This document shows, piece by piece, positions 1 through 7,946 of a stretch of DNA of 64,000 nucleotides (positions are counted from its first letter, which is position 1; each line of letters opens with the position of its first letter). The DNA lies in the NCBI RefSeq assembly GCF_037860775.1, contig NZ_JBBEWC010000010.1, positions 124,001-188,000 of the forward strand. Direction: 5' to 3'. The translations under genes and the position numbers were made by a program. Origin of the DNA: Emticicia soli. Lineage in GTDB: Bacteria > Bacteroidota > Bacteroidia > Cytophagales > Spirosomataceae. Under the pieces are notes generated by a model. It made no database searches. It worked only from the letters and a program-made list of their open reading frames with translations, and was not told where the DNA came from.

Positions 1-500
1 TCTTTAATAGGTACCTCAAAGGCATTTTTTGTAATTGGGGCTTTCCAGCTAACTTCGCCAAAGCCTTTTTGTGGAGCCAATTGTACTGGCTCTTTCATCA
101 ATTTAGCATTAGCTTTTGCAATCGCTACCGCTTCTTCAGCAGCTCGGGCTGTATCAGCTTCGCTTTTTGCATCTACTACTGCGGCAAATCCCCAGCAACC
201 ATTGGCAATTACACGCACACCTACACCATAAGATTCGGTGTTAACGATGTTTTGCACTTTGTCTTCACGGGTAACAACAAATTGGTTAAGGTAGCGGCCG
301 ATACGAATGTCGGTATAAGTAGCACCTTTGGCTTTAGCTGCATTGAGGGCAGCATCAGCCAAACGTTTTTTTAGTGCAACATCAATGCCTCCGTCTAAAA
401 GGGCTTCTTGCGACACAGCGTTGCCTACAATCGGAATATTGGGCAACATCATTGCGCCAAATCCCATACCAGATAATTGGATAAAGTCTCTTCTTTTCAA
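1..500 (-). CDS. TldD-like metalloprotease, second copy (3' end beyond window)
   Basis: This is the N-terminal part of a second TldD/PmbA-family protein, cut by the left window edge. Reading the minus strand from 500 gives a start like KRRDFIQLSGMGFGAMM, which aligns residue for residue with the complete paralogue at 2167-3813. No ATG is available: the codon aligned to the paralogue's Met is TTG at 498-500, the frame upstream holds no ATG before a stop near 570, and so I infer a TTG start. The KRRDF motif followed by a hydrophobic stretch looks like a twin-arginine (Tat) signal, so the protein is probably exported. TldD proteins are zinc proteases that work with TldE on unfolded or small peptides. 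The HExxxH zinc motif, if present, lies outside the window. The copy is clearly diverged from its paralogue, so it is an old duplicate. Confidence 0.85.
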   Translation of the reverse strand, partial: MKRRDFIQLSGMGFGAMMLPNIPIVGNAVSQEALLDGGIDVALKKRLADAALNAAKAKGATYTDIRIGRYLNQFVVTREDKVQNIVNTESYGVGVRVIANGCWGFAAVVDAKSEADTARAAEEAVAIAKANAKLMKEPVQLAPQKGFGEVSWKAPITKNAFEVPIK

Positions 501-666
501 AGCTTTTTCAGTTTTTAATTTTGTGAATGAAAGAATGTTTACCTGAGTTATAAAAGTAAGAATTATTACTTACTTAATACTAACCCAGTACGGGGGATTT
601 TGATGAATGGCCTAAAAAACGGCTAAATGGCCTGTTAAAATATGTTAAATAGGAGTGTTTGAAGAA

Positions 667-812
667 AACCCCACCCCGACCCTCCCCAACCGTGGGGAGG
701 GAGCAAAAAACTCTTTATTTTAGTTCATAGCATCCATAAAAATGTAAATGAATCTTAAAAGGAAGGGATTTTTAATCCCCTCCCCATTGTTGGGGAGGGT
801 TAGGGTGGGGTT
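667..812. repeat. MITE-like inverted repeat with G/C-rich termini
   Basis: The two ends form an inverted repeat of 24 bp with two mismatches (667-690 against 789-812). Each end also folds on itself: 680-688 pairs with 693-701, and 778-786 pairs with 791-799, both around 4-nt loops. No transposase is present. The core between the ends is AT-rich. It lies between tldE and the second tldD. Similar C-rich/G-rich terminal repeats are, to my knowledge, common as dispersed intergenic elements in Bacteroidota genomes, so a non-autonomous mobile element is the likely identity. Confidence 0.65.
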
Positions 813-820
813 AATATATC

Positions 821-2137
821 TTAAACCGCATCAGAAAGTGATGAGAATGTAAAATCTCTGATTTTCAATGGTGGAATCATGTTGCCATTGATACGCACAG
901 GTGCACCCATCGCTTCAAGGTTGTTGAGCATAATAACCGGACTCTCGTTGAAACGGAAGTTTTTAACAGGAAACTTGATTTTTCCGTTTTCGATATAGAA
1001 AGTTCCGTCACGTGTAAGACCCGTATACAGCAATGTTTGAGGGTCAACGGCACGGATATACCAGAAACGCGTTACAAGAATACCCTTGTCTGTACCTTTA
1101 ATCAAATCGGCTAATGACTCAGTACCGCCCTGCATCAAGAACCCCTGTGGTGGAGGTACAGCCTTTACACCTTTTTTATCGGCCCAGAATCTCGAATACG
1201 TTAGGTTTTTAACCACGCCATTTTCAATCCATGAGATTTTTTCTTGCGGACGACCATCGCCTGAGAAACCAGATGTTGGTGTGTCGGCATTGGTAGGGTC
1301 AGAATAAATGTTTACTCTTTCGTCAAATAGTTTTTCTCCTAAACGTACACCACCACCTTTTTTGCTCAAGAAACTTCTGCCTTCATCTGCATTACGTGCA
1401 TCAAGGCTGCGCATCATGTTTTGCAATAAATCTACTCCGGCAGCTGGTTCTAAGATAACCGTGTATTTACCCGGCTCTAGTGCTTGTGCCGAAACCGATG
1501 CCATCGCTTTTTGCATGGCTACTTCGGTAGCAGATTTAGTGCTTAGTTTCGATACATCATTGAAGTCTTTAATGGCATAGCCTGAGCCCAGGCCGTCGGC
1601 CGTACGAACTGTAATAGAGAAATCGACCGATGTAGATTTGTTATAGCCAAACAAGCCTTTGCTATTACCAATTGCAAAAAAGCCTGTTGTATCTTCAAGA
1701 TAACCTGCAGCTACCAAATTCTTTTTAGAACAAGGATCGATACTGTCGAAAGCTGCTTTTGCTCTGAATGCAGGATCGATATTAGCCGTGCTTTGGGCAA
1801 AAGTATTTGACTCTATGTAGGTTTGTGGCCCTAGCATAGGCATATACTCAGGGTTCTCGGGAGCTAGCTTTGCGATTTCTTCAGCTCTGCGAACTGTTTT
1901 TTCTAAAGAAGCATCATCAAACTCATTGATAGTTGATGTACCCGAGCGTTTGCCGTAAACTGCCGTAACTGCCAACGACAAATCGGTTGATTCGCCACTG
2001 GTAGAAACCGTATTACGTGCATAACGAATATTTCCGGTGCGGCGGCCTGTGATACCAACGCTCATTTCGTCTGCTTTTGAGAATGCTAAAACCTTGTCGA
2101 TTATTTTTTTAGCTTCTTCTTTTGTTAATATAGCCAT
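821..2137 (-). CDS. tldE: TldE/PmbA-family metalloprotease partner
   Basis: This is the TldE (PmbA) subunit that partners with TldD in a heterodimeric protease. In the known family TldD carries the zinc HExxxH site and TldE does not, and this protein indeed lacks HExxxH. The family signature region is visible around residues 238-270 (LLQNMMRSLDARNADEGRSF), followed by the conserved SGFSGDGRP stretch and a C-terminal half rich in beta strands. At 438 residues it has the usual family length. Unlike the neighbouring TldD it has no signal peptide, beginning MAILTKEEAKK, so either it is cytoplasmic or the pair works differently from what the TldD signal implies. It follows the TldD gene with a 29-bp gap on the same strand, so the two are very probably co-transcribed. 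Confidence 0.9.
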   Translation of the reverse strand: MAILTKEEAKKIIDKVLAFSKADEMSVGITGRRTGNIRYARNTVSTSGESTDLSLAVTAVYGKRSGTSTINEFDDASLEKTVRRAEEIAKLAPENPEYMPMLGPQTYIESNTFAQSTANIDPAFRAKAAFDSIDPCSKKNLVAAGYLEDTTGFFAIGNSKGLFGYNKSTSVDFSITVRTADGLGSGYAIKDFNDVSKLSTKSATEVAMQKAMASVSAQALEPGKYTVILEPAAGVDLLQNMMRSLDARNADEGRSFLSKKGGGVRLGEKLFDERVNIYSDPTNADTPTSGFSGDGRPQEKISWIENGVVKNLTYSRFWADKKGVKAVPPPQGFLMQGGTESLADLIKGTDKGILVTRFWYIRAVDPQTLLYTGLTRDGTFYIENGKIKFPVKNFRFNESPVIMLNNLEAMGAPVRINGNMIPPLKIRDFTFSSLSDAV

Positions 2138-2166
2138 TTGTTAATATTCTTTTGTTGATGCGTATG

Positions 2167-3813
2167 TTAACCAATTTTTCTGCCTGTATTAATGACATTT
2201 ACACCATTAAAACGAGTAGTAGAACTACCATGCGAAACCGCACTTACCTGCGACGGTTGGCCTTTGCCATCAAAGAACGAACCGAACGTGCGGTAGTCGT
2301 CTTTGTCACATATCTGTGCACATGAGTTCCAGAACTCCTGTGTGTTCGATTGGTAAGCTACGTCGTCGAGCATTCCAGCTATTTCACCATTTTTGATTTC
2401 ATAAAATAGCTGACCGCCAAATTGGAAGTTATAACGTTGCTGGTCAATAGAATAAGAACCACGGCCAATAATGTAGATACCTTTCTCAACGCCCTTAATC
2501 ATATCCATCACATTAAGCTTTTCTGTGCCCGGGCGAAGCGATACGTTTGGCATACGCTGAAACTGTACAGAATTCCAGTTATCGGCATAGCAACAACCAT
2601 GTGACTCTTTTTCTCCAAGAATATTCACTTGGTCTCTGATAGCCTGATAGTTTACCAGAATCCCATCTTTTATCAAGTCCCATTCTTTACAAGGTACGCC
2701 TTCGTCGTCGTATCCTACGGTACCCAAAGTATGTGGCTGTGTTTTATCTGCAACAATATTTACAAGTTTGCTACCATAATTAAAGTTCTTGGTTTTCCAT
2801 TTATCAAGGGTAGCAAAGCTGGTTCCGGCGTAGTTGGCTTCATAACCTAATACACGGTCAAGCTCAAGTGGGTGACCAACCGACTCGTGGATAGTTAAAC
2901 CTAAGTGGTTAGGGTCTAGCACAAGATCGTATTTGCCAGGTTGTACCGATTTGGCTGTAAGTTTTTCTTTGGCTTGTTTAGCGGCATTGATAGCATCTTC
3001 TACCATATCGTAAGAATTACGGTAGCCTACCAATCCGTTTGGTCCGGCGATTTTCTCGCTTGCTAAACCATCAAGGTATTCATAGCCCATACCCATTGGC
3101 GAGCTGATAGCATCACGAGTTTTGAATTTACCCGCTTGTTTGTCTACGGCTGTTACCGTAAAAGTAGGCCAGATACGGTGTACATCCTGGTCGATGTATG
3201 AACCATCAGACGAAGCAAAGTATTTTTGCTCGTTTACAAAAAACATGTTAGACGTAACAAAACCGGCACCATTTTTCATGGCCTCGCTGTTTACGTTCAT
3301 CAATAGGTCGATTTTCTGTTGAACCGGGATTTCAAAAGCATTTTTCTGGATTGGGGTTTTCCAGGTAACTTCGCCTACACCCTTTTGTGGTGCCAAAATA
3401 ACAGGCTCGGTTTGTATTTTTGCATTGGCTTTTGCAATGGCAACGGCTGTTTCGGCACATTTGGCAATACCTGTATTGCTTACGTCGCTGGTAGCAGCAA
3501 AGCCCCACGTTCCGTTGGCTATTACTCTTATACCCACACCATAAGACTCAGCATTAACGATATTCTGCACTTTGTTTTCACGCGTGAAGAGGTATTGCTG
3601 TAAATAGCGGCCAATACGCACATCGGTATAAGTAGCTCCTTTTGCTTTAGCTGCGTTTAGTGCAACATCGGCCATTTTCTTTTTGGTAGCGGCGTCAGCC
3701 CCGGGCTCGAGTAGATGTTCAACAGGAACTATGTTACCTAAAACAGGTATGGTTGAACCCATCATAGCCCCCAGACCCATACCCGACAATTGGATAAAAT
3801 CCCGTCTTTTCAT
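2167..3813 (-). CDS. tldD: TldD metalloprotease with Tat-like signal
   Basis: This is a TldD-type zinc metalloprotease of 548 residues. The zinc motif HESVGH is at residues 309-314, embedded in the family signature HESVGHPLELDRVLGYEANY. The N-terminal domain (about 45-290) is the PmbA/TldD fold, and the C-terminal domain contains the GRGSYSIDQQRYNFQFGGQ region typical of TldD. The start MKRRDFIQLSGMGLGAMMG is a good Tat-type signal (RRDF plus hydrophobic segment), which E. coli TldD lacks; export is inferred from this. It is the first gene of the tldD-tldE-tldD2 set. The family processes peptides such as microcin B17 precursors, but no natural-product gene is seen nearby, so a general peptide-degrading role is the safer reading. 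Confidence 0.93.
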   Translation of the reverse strand: MKRRDFIQLSGMGLGAMMGSTIPVLGNIVPVEHLLEPGADAATKKKMADVALNAAKAKGATYTDVRIGRYLQQYLFTRENKVQNIVNAESYGVGIRVIANGTWGFAATSDVSNTGIAKCAETAVAIAKANAKIQTEPVILAPQKGVGEVTWKTPIQKNAFEIPVQQKIDLLMNVNSEAMKNGAGFVTSNMFFVNEQKYFASSDGSYIDQDVHRIWPTFTVTAVDKQAGKFKTRDAISSPMGMGYEYLDGLASEKIAGPNGLVGYRNSYDMVEDAINAAKQAKEKLTAKSVQPGKYDLVLDPNHLGLTIHESVGHPLELDRVLGYEANYAGTSFATLDKWKTKNFNYGSKLVNIVADKTQPHTLGTVGYDDEGVPCKEWDLIKDGILVNYQAIRDQVNILGEKESHGCCYADNWNSVQFQRMPNVSLRPGTEKLNVMDMIKGVEKGIYIIGRGSYSIDQQRYNFQFGGQLFYEIKNGEIAGMLDDVAYQSNTQEFWNSCAQICDKDDYRTFGSFFDGKGQPSQVSAVSHGSSTTRFNGVNVINTGRKIG

Positions 3814-4092
3814 AATTGGGTGAGTAATTGAAGTTTGAAAGATGAAATACTAATATCGTAAAAATGATAAAAAACTATATACTTCGCAATCTTTAGCCTA
3901 AAATTCCCCCAAATTGGGTGAATAGCACTACAATGGTAGAATATAAGTTTAGTTTATGTTAAAAAATCATTTTTAAAAATAATTAAAAATTAAAACACCA
4001 CCGCCCAGCTACGACCAAATGATGTTTTTCAGCGACTTACACAGGTGTATGGCTACAAGCAGAATTATATTTATTTTATTTCTGCAACAATG

Positions 4093-4123
4093 TTGCATAT
4101 TGTTGGTTTGTACTTTATCTTTG
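4093..4123 (+). promoter_or_regulatory. Candidate Bacteroidota promoter for small RNA
   Basis: A -7 element TATCTTTG (4116-4123) matches TAnnTTTG, and a TTG (4093-4095) lies 20 bp upstream, close to the usual -33 spacing. No coding sequence follows on this strand for several kilobases, but a hairpin terminator ends about 70 bp downstream of the predicted start. Confidence 0.45.
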
Positions 4124-4129
4124 TATCTG

Positions 4130-4225
4130 TAAAACCAATTTAGGTAGGTTTTAACCAGTAGATATACTGTTTATAGATGTTTTTTATGTCTAAATCCGGA
4201 GGTTTCTAACTTCCGGATTTTTGTT
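4130..4225 (+). ncRNA. Candidate intergenic small RNA
   Basis: A transcript of about 95 nt is predicted between a consensus -7 box (4116-4123) and an intrinsic terminator (4192-4220 plus T-rich tail). Inside it 4156-4160 and 4165-4169 form a perfect 5-bp stem (CAGTA/TACTG) closed by a GATA loop. I see no plausible reading frame in it and do not recognise a known RNA family. The existence of the RNA is an inference from promoter, hairpin and terminator lying in the right order. Confidence 0.35.
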
Positions 4226-4226
4226 T
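4192..4226 (+). terminator. Intrinsic terminator
   Basis: A perfect 9-bp stem (4192-4200 with 4212-4220) encloses an 11-nt loop and is followed by a T-rich tail TTGTTTTCTTT on the plus strand. It ends the candidate small RNA. Confidence 0.6.
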
Positions 4227-4355
4227 TCTTTCATCAAGGTTCTGTGCAAAGAGCCAATCTAATAATCCCGGCGTATCACTCACCTCATTCCAGATATTAT
4301 GGGCTTTGTTGGGGGAATGTAGCAAAAGCAATGGCAGATGAATAGAAGCTCCGGG
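4206..4355 (-). pseudogene. Decayed C-terminal end of an esterase-like alpha/beta hydrolase
   Basis: The minus strand encodes an open stretch of 49 codons ending at a TAG (4206-4208), preceded in frame by a TGA at 4356-4358. It contains NKAHNIWNEVSDTPGLLDWL followed by FAQ, which resembles the extreme C terminus of dienelactone-hydrolase or feruloyl-esterase type alpha/beta hydrolases, where a catalytic His in an HNxW motif is followed by a DWLF/WLL helix. The rest of such a protein is absent: upstream frames are short and unconvincing. I read it as the relic of a deleted gene. The family assignment rests on this short motif only. Confidence 0.4.
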
Positions 4356-4505
4356 TCATAGAATAAAATATTTTCAATAGTCAAGGTTTGAGGAAAGAGA
4401 AGAAGACTATTGCTTATACACAATACTTTATTGAGCAACGACTTGTATTTAAGTAAGAGTGGTGCTTGCAAGCACCACTCTATATGACTTGGTTTTTGGA
4501 GAATC

Positions 4506-5132
4506 TTATTGCGCTTTTATTTTTACACTTAGCGTTAAAGTGGCTTCGTTGCCGGTAGGCACATTGGCTGTATAATTACCTATTTTGAAGAAACCCAATC
4601 GGCCGTTTTTATCTTTAAATGCAAATACTCGTCCGGTAGCTGCATCAGTAGTGCGATTGGTAACATCGGCCGAGCCACTCAGCTGATTGAAATCAATTTT
4701 ATAGTTTTTAACCATTCTGTCGAAATCGCTTGATGTTTCAAGCGAATCAAAAGCAGCTACCGACATTTTATTGTAAGCCTCAACGTTGGCGATACGAGCG
4801 TCGGTATGGGTACTGAATGCTTCTACATAGTAAGTTCGGGTCGACATATTTTTAACATTTTCAAAAAAACGACAGGTATTGCAACCACCTCCATGATAAT
4901 TGTAAGCAAAATCAATTTTATCCGAAACAGCAGGGGCTTCTGTTTGTGAATAGGCTTTACCATCGGCCAGACTAAAGAATCCTCTGCGAGAGGCAAGAAT
5001 ACCTCCGTTTGAGGTACCAATGATACTTTGTACGGTAAACTCTGTTTTTTCGACCGGAATTGGTGCAGGCTCAGAAGATTTGCAGCCGCTAAAGGCAATA
5101 AACCCAAGCAGGAAAATTTGTGAATTTTTCAT
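4506..5132 (-). CDS. Hypothetical lipoprotein
   Basis: A 208-residue protein of unknown function. The N terminus MKNSQIFLLGFIAFSGC is a lipoprotein signal with the lipobox ending at Cys17, and the following KSSEPAPIP is a typical flexible linker, so the protein is anchored in a membrane, probably the outer membrane or periplasmic face. The mature part is predicted to be mostly beta strand, with two CxxC-like cysteines (GGGCNTCRFF, about residues 78-87) that could bind metal or form a disulfide. I recognise no family. It stands alone on the minus strand with gaps of hundreds of bases on both sides, so it is probably monocistronic. Confidence 0.75.
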   Translation of the reverse strand: MKNSQIFLLGFIAFSGCKSSEPAPIPVEKTEFTVQSIIGTSNGGILASRRGFFSLADGKAYSQTEAPAVSDKIDFAYNYHGGGCNTCRFFENVKNMSTRTYYVEAFSTHTDARIANVEAYNKMSVAAFDSLETSSDFDRMVKNYKIDFNQLSGSADVTNRTTDAATGRVFAFKDKNGRLGFFKIGNYTANVPTGNEATLTLSVKIKAQ

Positions 5133-5304
5133 AGCTATAAAATATATTGGACAAAGTTTTAATAGCTAAAATCTGTCTTCAAAAAAGACTGATTTTAACC
5201 GAAATTCATGGCTTTTACTTGCCGTGTAAACAAGTTTTAGATAAAGTTCGGCAAAAATGAAAGGGCAGCCATAAAATTTATGCCATTTTTACTGAGTGGT
5301 AAAA

Positions 5305-5334
5305 TGTGAGAAAAAACAATAGCACAGCTATTGT
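5305..5334 (-). terminator. Intrinsic terminator
   Basis: On the minus strand ACAATAGC pairs with GCTATTGT (5316-5323 with 5327-5334, 3-nt loop) and is directly followed by TTTTTT. It could be a back-up terminator for the tail-collar gene. Confidence 0.5.
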
Positions 5335-5453
5335 GCGGTAGATAGCAAATTTTATTCAGAACAAACCAGTAAGAATAGGGTAGCAAAAAATGGGTTAATA
5401 GGCAGATACAAATGTATAAGCCTATGTCGTGATAAATCTTGAATTTAGAAAGC

Positions 5454-5489
5454 AATAAGCCAATTATCTGGGCAGACAATTGGCTTATT
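5454..5489 (-). terminator. Hairpin terminator after tail-collar gene
   Basis: A perfect 12-bp stem (5454-5465 with 5478-5489) lies about 50 bp beyond the stop of the gene at 5540-6076. The tail after the hairpin on the minus strand is only moderately T-rich. Confidence 0.55.
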
Positions 5490-5539
5490 ACTCAAAAGGA
5501 ACTCAGTAGTTCCTTCAGTTATATCAAATACGCAATTTC

Positions 5540-6076
5540 TTAATTCCAATGTGGAGGGAAAAGACCGTTTACACAAATGATATAGTTCAAAGCATTATAC
5601 GGCTGCATATTATTATGCGCCTGAGACGCACCTGTTAATCCTATTGTTTTCTCATTCATCTTTAGTAGTTGATCACCAGGCTGGTTGTCTATGCTATAAA
5701 ATCTTGTAGCAGTATTTGTGTACTCTGGAAGAAAATTATTCGTTGGAGTATTAGTTTCGGTTCCACCAGATAAGCCATAATAATAATGTGAGTGGGTAGG
5801 CATTTCACCAATGTTAAGGGTTACTCCTTCAGAACCACTCACTTCTCCTAATTTTCTGGTTTTTAATCCAGGGCCTGTACCAGCTCCTATGGCGGTTCTG
5901 CCTCTTAAATCTGGTAGTGCAAAAGTGGTTTTTCCATCTCCTCCATAGGTAAGTCCAAGTACGGCAAACAGAGCGTTGTATTGTTGTATAGGTAGAAGCC
6001 TGCCATCACAGAAAAGATAGTCTTGTGGCTCATAGTTGCCAGCAAAAAGTTTGATAACGCCAATGTACTCTTCCAT
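5540..6076 (-). CDS. Phage tail collar domain protein (MdpB-like)
   Basis: A 178-residue protein with a tail-collar domain, the family often annotated as microcystin-dependent protein MdpB. The signature is at the N terminus: an IGVIKLFAGNYEP segment, then LFCDGRLLPIQQYNALFAVL and YGGDGKTTFALPDLRGRTAI, followed by the Gly-rich GxGxGPGL. The C-terminal part (AHNNMQPYNALNYIICVNGL) completes the domain with the usual MQP/NYIIC ending. Bacteroidota often carry such genes in tandem sets of three; only one is here. No other phage structural gene lies nearby, so it is not part of a recognisable prophage. It has no signal peptide. Known members are structural or surface proteins of uncertain role. 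It lies downstream of the PI-PLC gene on the same strand, 273 bp away. Confidence 0.88.
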   Translation of the reverse strand: MEEYIGVIKLFAGNYEPQDYLFCDGRLLPIQQYNALFAVLGLTYGGDGKTTFALPDLRGRTAIGAGTGPGLKTRKLGEVSGSEGVTLNIGEMPTHSHYYYGLSGGTETNTPTNNFLPEYTNTATRFYSIDNQPGDQLLKMNEKTIGLTGASQAHNNMQPYNALNYIICVNGLFPPHWN

Positions 6077-6349
6077 AAGTTTACTAAGTGTTTAAAAGTT
6101 AAATAATTATTTGAAAATTGATAATAGAATCCTGTTCGGTGCGGTTAGTGCAACGAAATATTTCAATCAATGAAACTTTTATAAGATTAGTAAGATAAGG
6201 GGCCTTGCGAAGCTTGTTAGCTAAGTTGTTTTTATTATTTGGTACAAGAAAAAGACTTTTTTTTTCTTTTCCAAACTTTATCTTTATTTGTCTTATAAAA
6301 ACAAGTGTTTTTTTATTGAGCGGTATTTTGGTGCTTGATTTGCCTATTT

Positions 6350-7825
6350 TTAATTATCAATCTGGTTTTCTTCCCATATCTGAAACCTACCATCATTTGG
6401 TTTGTGTAAGTACATACCACCGTCACTACTATCTAGCCTGTCATACGAATCGCCATCTTTTTTTCTGCGATATGATACCACATGATAGTTTTTACCGCCC
6501 AACGATTCAAAGTGCCATTTGAGGTTATCGTCACCGCTTTCTTCCAATGCTCCTACCAGGTGGTTATTTTTATCTTTCAGTCCTAAAAAAGAAAATGTAC
6601 TGGTAAAGATATTTTCGGTAGCAGCCCGAAGGTATAGCCCTGTAGCCGCACTTTGTAGCCTAAAAACATTGTTGCTTACATGTTTTTTGTACCATGTCTG
6701 ATGAAGCCCCCCATGAAATTGATACGCATATACATGTGCAATTGGCTTCATGTCGAGTGCCTGCCCGGTGGCTGTCGATTTTAAAGTAACTTTTGTATGC
6801 TTATTGCCTCTGTTATTCATTATTTCCAAGCACACCTTTACTACGGTTTCACCAATATTATTCCAATAGTCGCCATTCACAATATTCACTATCTGGCCAT
6901 AATGATTGGGTTGAAATAAGAAATCTCTTGCTTGGCCATAGCCGCCTAGTTTAGGATTAATATTATTGGCGTAATCATGCACACCAGAGGCAAAGGGCAA
7001 AACATTCCAGCCATCAGGAGTTAAAGTCCAGTTTAGCAAAAACAATTTTTCTTTGTTATCGAAATTACCAAATTTGTACATTTGGTCAATAACCATTTCT
7101 TCATAAGACTTTTTGTTCGAGTAGTCGTCATAAATACTTATTTCGGTGCCAGAGTTAAAAATGCCCTTAATTTTTTTAGCTTTTACTGAGTTTTCATACA
7201 TATATTTGTTTTCAATAATTAAAAGCACTTTACCTCTAAGCTCTGAAAGTTTCAGGTCGGCTATTTTTTTTGTATAGTCTATTTTCAGCAGATGTTGGTC
7301 ATCGATGTGTCTAAGTAGTTCTCCAACAAATTTATCATCAACGGTACCCGAGAAACCTTCCCAATGTGAGAAATTTAGCAATACAGTTTCTGTCGGGTTG
7401 TTTCTGATAAATTCGTTGGTGGCTTTCAGCATGTTGCTAATAGAATCGCCTACGGGTATGCTATGATGGGCAACAAAAACAGGGTTGCCGTCATTAAGGT
7501 CAAGTGCTTTGGTAATTGGGGCAATCAGAGACTCTATGTTGAGGTTTACACCTATGTAAGAAATAATTGATTTTATCAAATCAGAGGCGCTTGTGATGTA
7601 TTGTGGGCGAATATCGAAATACCTGACTCCACCTTCTAGTTGGCCTTTCATATCCAATTCTTGCGTGTGTAGAAAGGCAGATGCTTTTGCAGCCAAAGGG
7701 ATAAAAGACTTTATTACCCCAAAAAGTTGAGAGTGATACATACCAGCATCGTGTGAGCCGGGCATACAGATTTGCTTTAACGTAAGCTCATTGTTTAACT
7801 GAGCCATCCAGTTTTTGGTATTCAT
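6350..7825 (-). CDS. PI-PLC X-domain phosphodiesterase with C-terminal lectin-like domain
   Basis: A 491-residue protein in two parts. Residues 1 to about 320 form a phosphatidylinositol-specific phospholipase C X-type TIM barrel: PGSHDAG carries the first catalytic His (H25), GGVRYFDIRPQ follows (R68, D71), and VFVAHH carries the second (H120/H121). From about residue 345 a ricin-B or AbfB-like beta-trefoil is visible (KSTATGQALDM, RLQSAATGLYLRA), which would bind sugars. PI-PLC enzymes cleave inositol phospholipids or GPI anchors, usually of eukaryotic membranes. No signal peptide is present (MNTKNWMAQL), so if it acts outside the cell it must leave by another route. Possible roles are host or prey membrane attack or phospholipid scavenging; both are inference. 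The neighbours are a tail-collar gene downstream and a cupin gene upstream. Confidence 0.85.
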   Translation of the reverse strand: MNTKNWMAQLNNELTLKQICMPGSHDAGMYHSQLFGVIKSFIPLAAKASAFLHTQELDMKGQLEGGVRYFDIRPQYITSASDLIKSIISYIGVNLNIESLIAPITKALDLNDGNPVFVAHHSIPVGDSISNMLKATNEFIRNNPTETVLLNFSHWEGFSGTVDDKFVGELLRHIDDQHLLKIDYTKKIADLKLSELRGKVLLIIENKYMYENSVKAKKIKGIFNSGTEISIYDDYSNKKSYEEMVIDQMYKFGNFDNKEKLFLLNWTLTPDGWNVLPFASGVHDYANNINPKLGGYGQARDFLFQPNHYGQIVNIVNGDYWNNIGETVVKVCLEIMNNRGNKHTKVTLKSTATGQALDMKPIAHVYAYQFHGGLHQTWYKKHVSNNVFRLQSAATGLYLRAATENIFTSTFSFLGLKDKNNHLVGALEESGDDNLKWHFESLGGKNYHVVSYRRKKDGDSYDRLDSSDGGMYLHKPNDGRFQIWEENQIDN

Positions 7826-7946
7826 GTGTTAGTATAGAAATTGTATTATTGATAATAAAAAAATTCAAGGTATTTGATGAACTTATAGGCAAAGCAATAG
7901 CAGGGCAACTACTGTTGCCTTTTTGAACTTACTGTATATACGTATA

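Larger units (their letters stand above)
5133..5539. other. Intergenic stretch with two terminator hairpins
   Basis: No convincing gene lies here. An open frame of 80 codons on the minus strand (5237-5479) lacks any coding character. The stretch holds two hairpins listed separately, both oriented to end minus-strand transcripts from the tail-collar gene. Confidence 0.6.

Noticed and set aside
4280..4471. Minus-strand open frame of 63 codons
   Set aside because: It has leucine- and serine-rich low-information sequence and is offset from the hydrolase relic frame; nothing supports expression.
5237..5479. Minus-strand open frame of 80 codons
   Set aside because: It contains both terminator hairpins of the tail-collar gene and lacks recognisable protein character.
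5540..6076. Prophage remnant
   Set aside because: Only one tail-collar gene is present, without other phage genes; this family is common outside phages in Bacteroidota.
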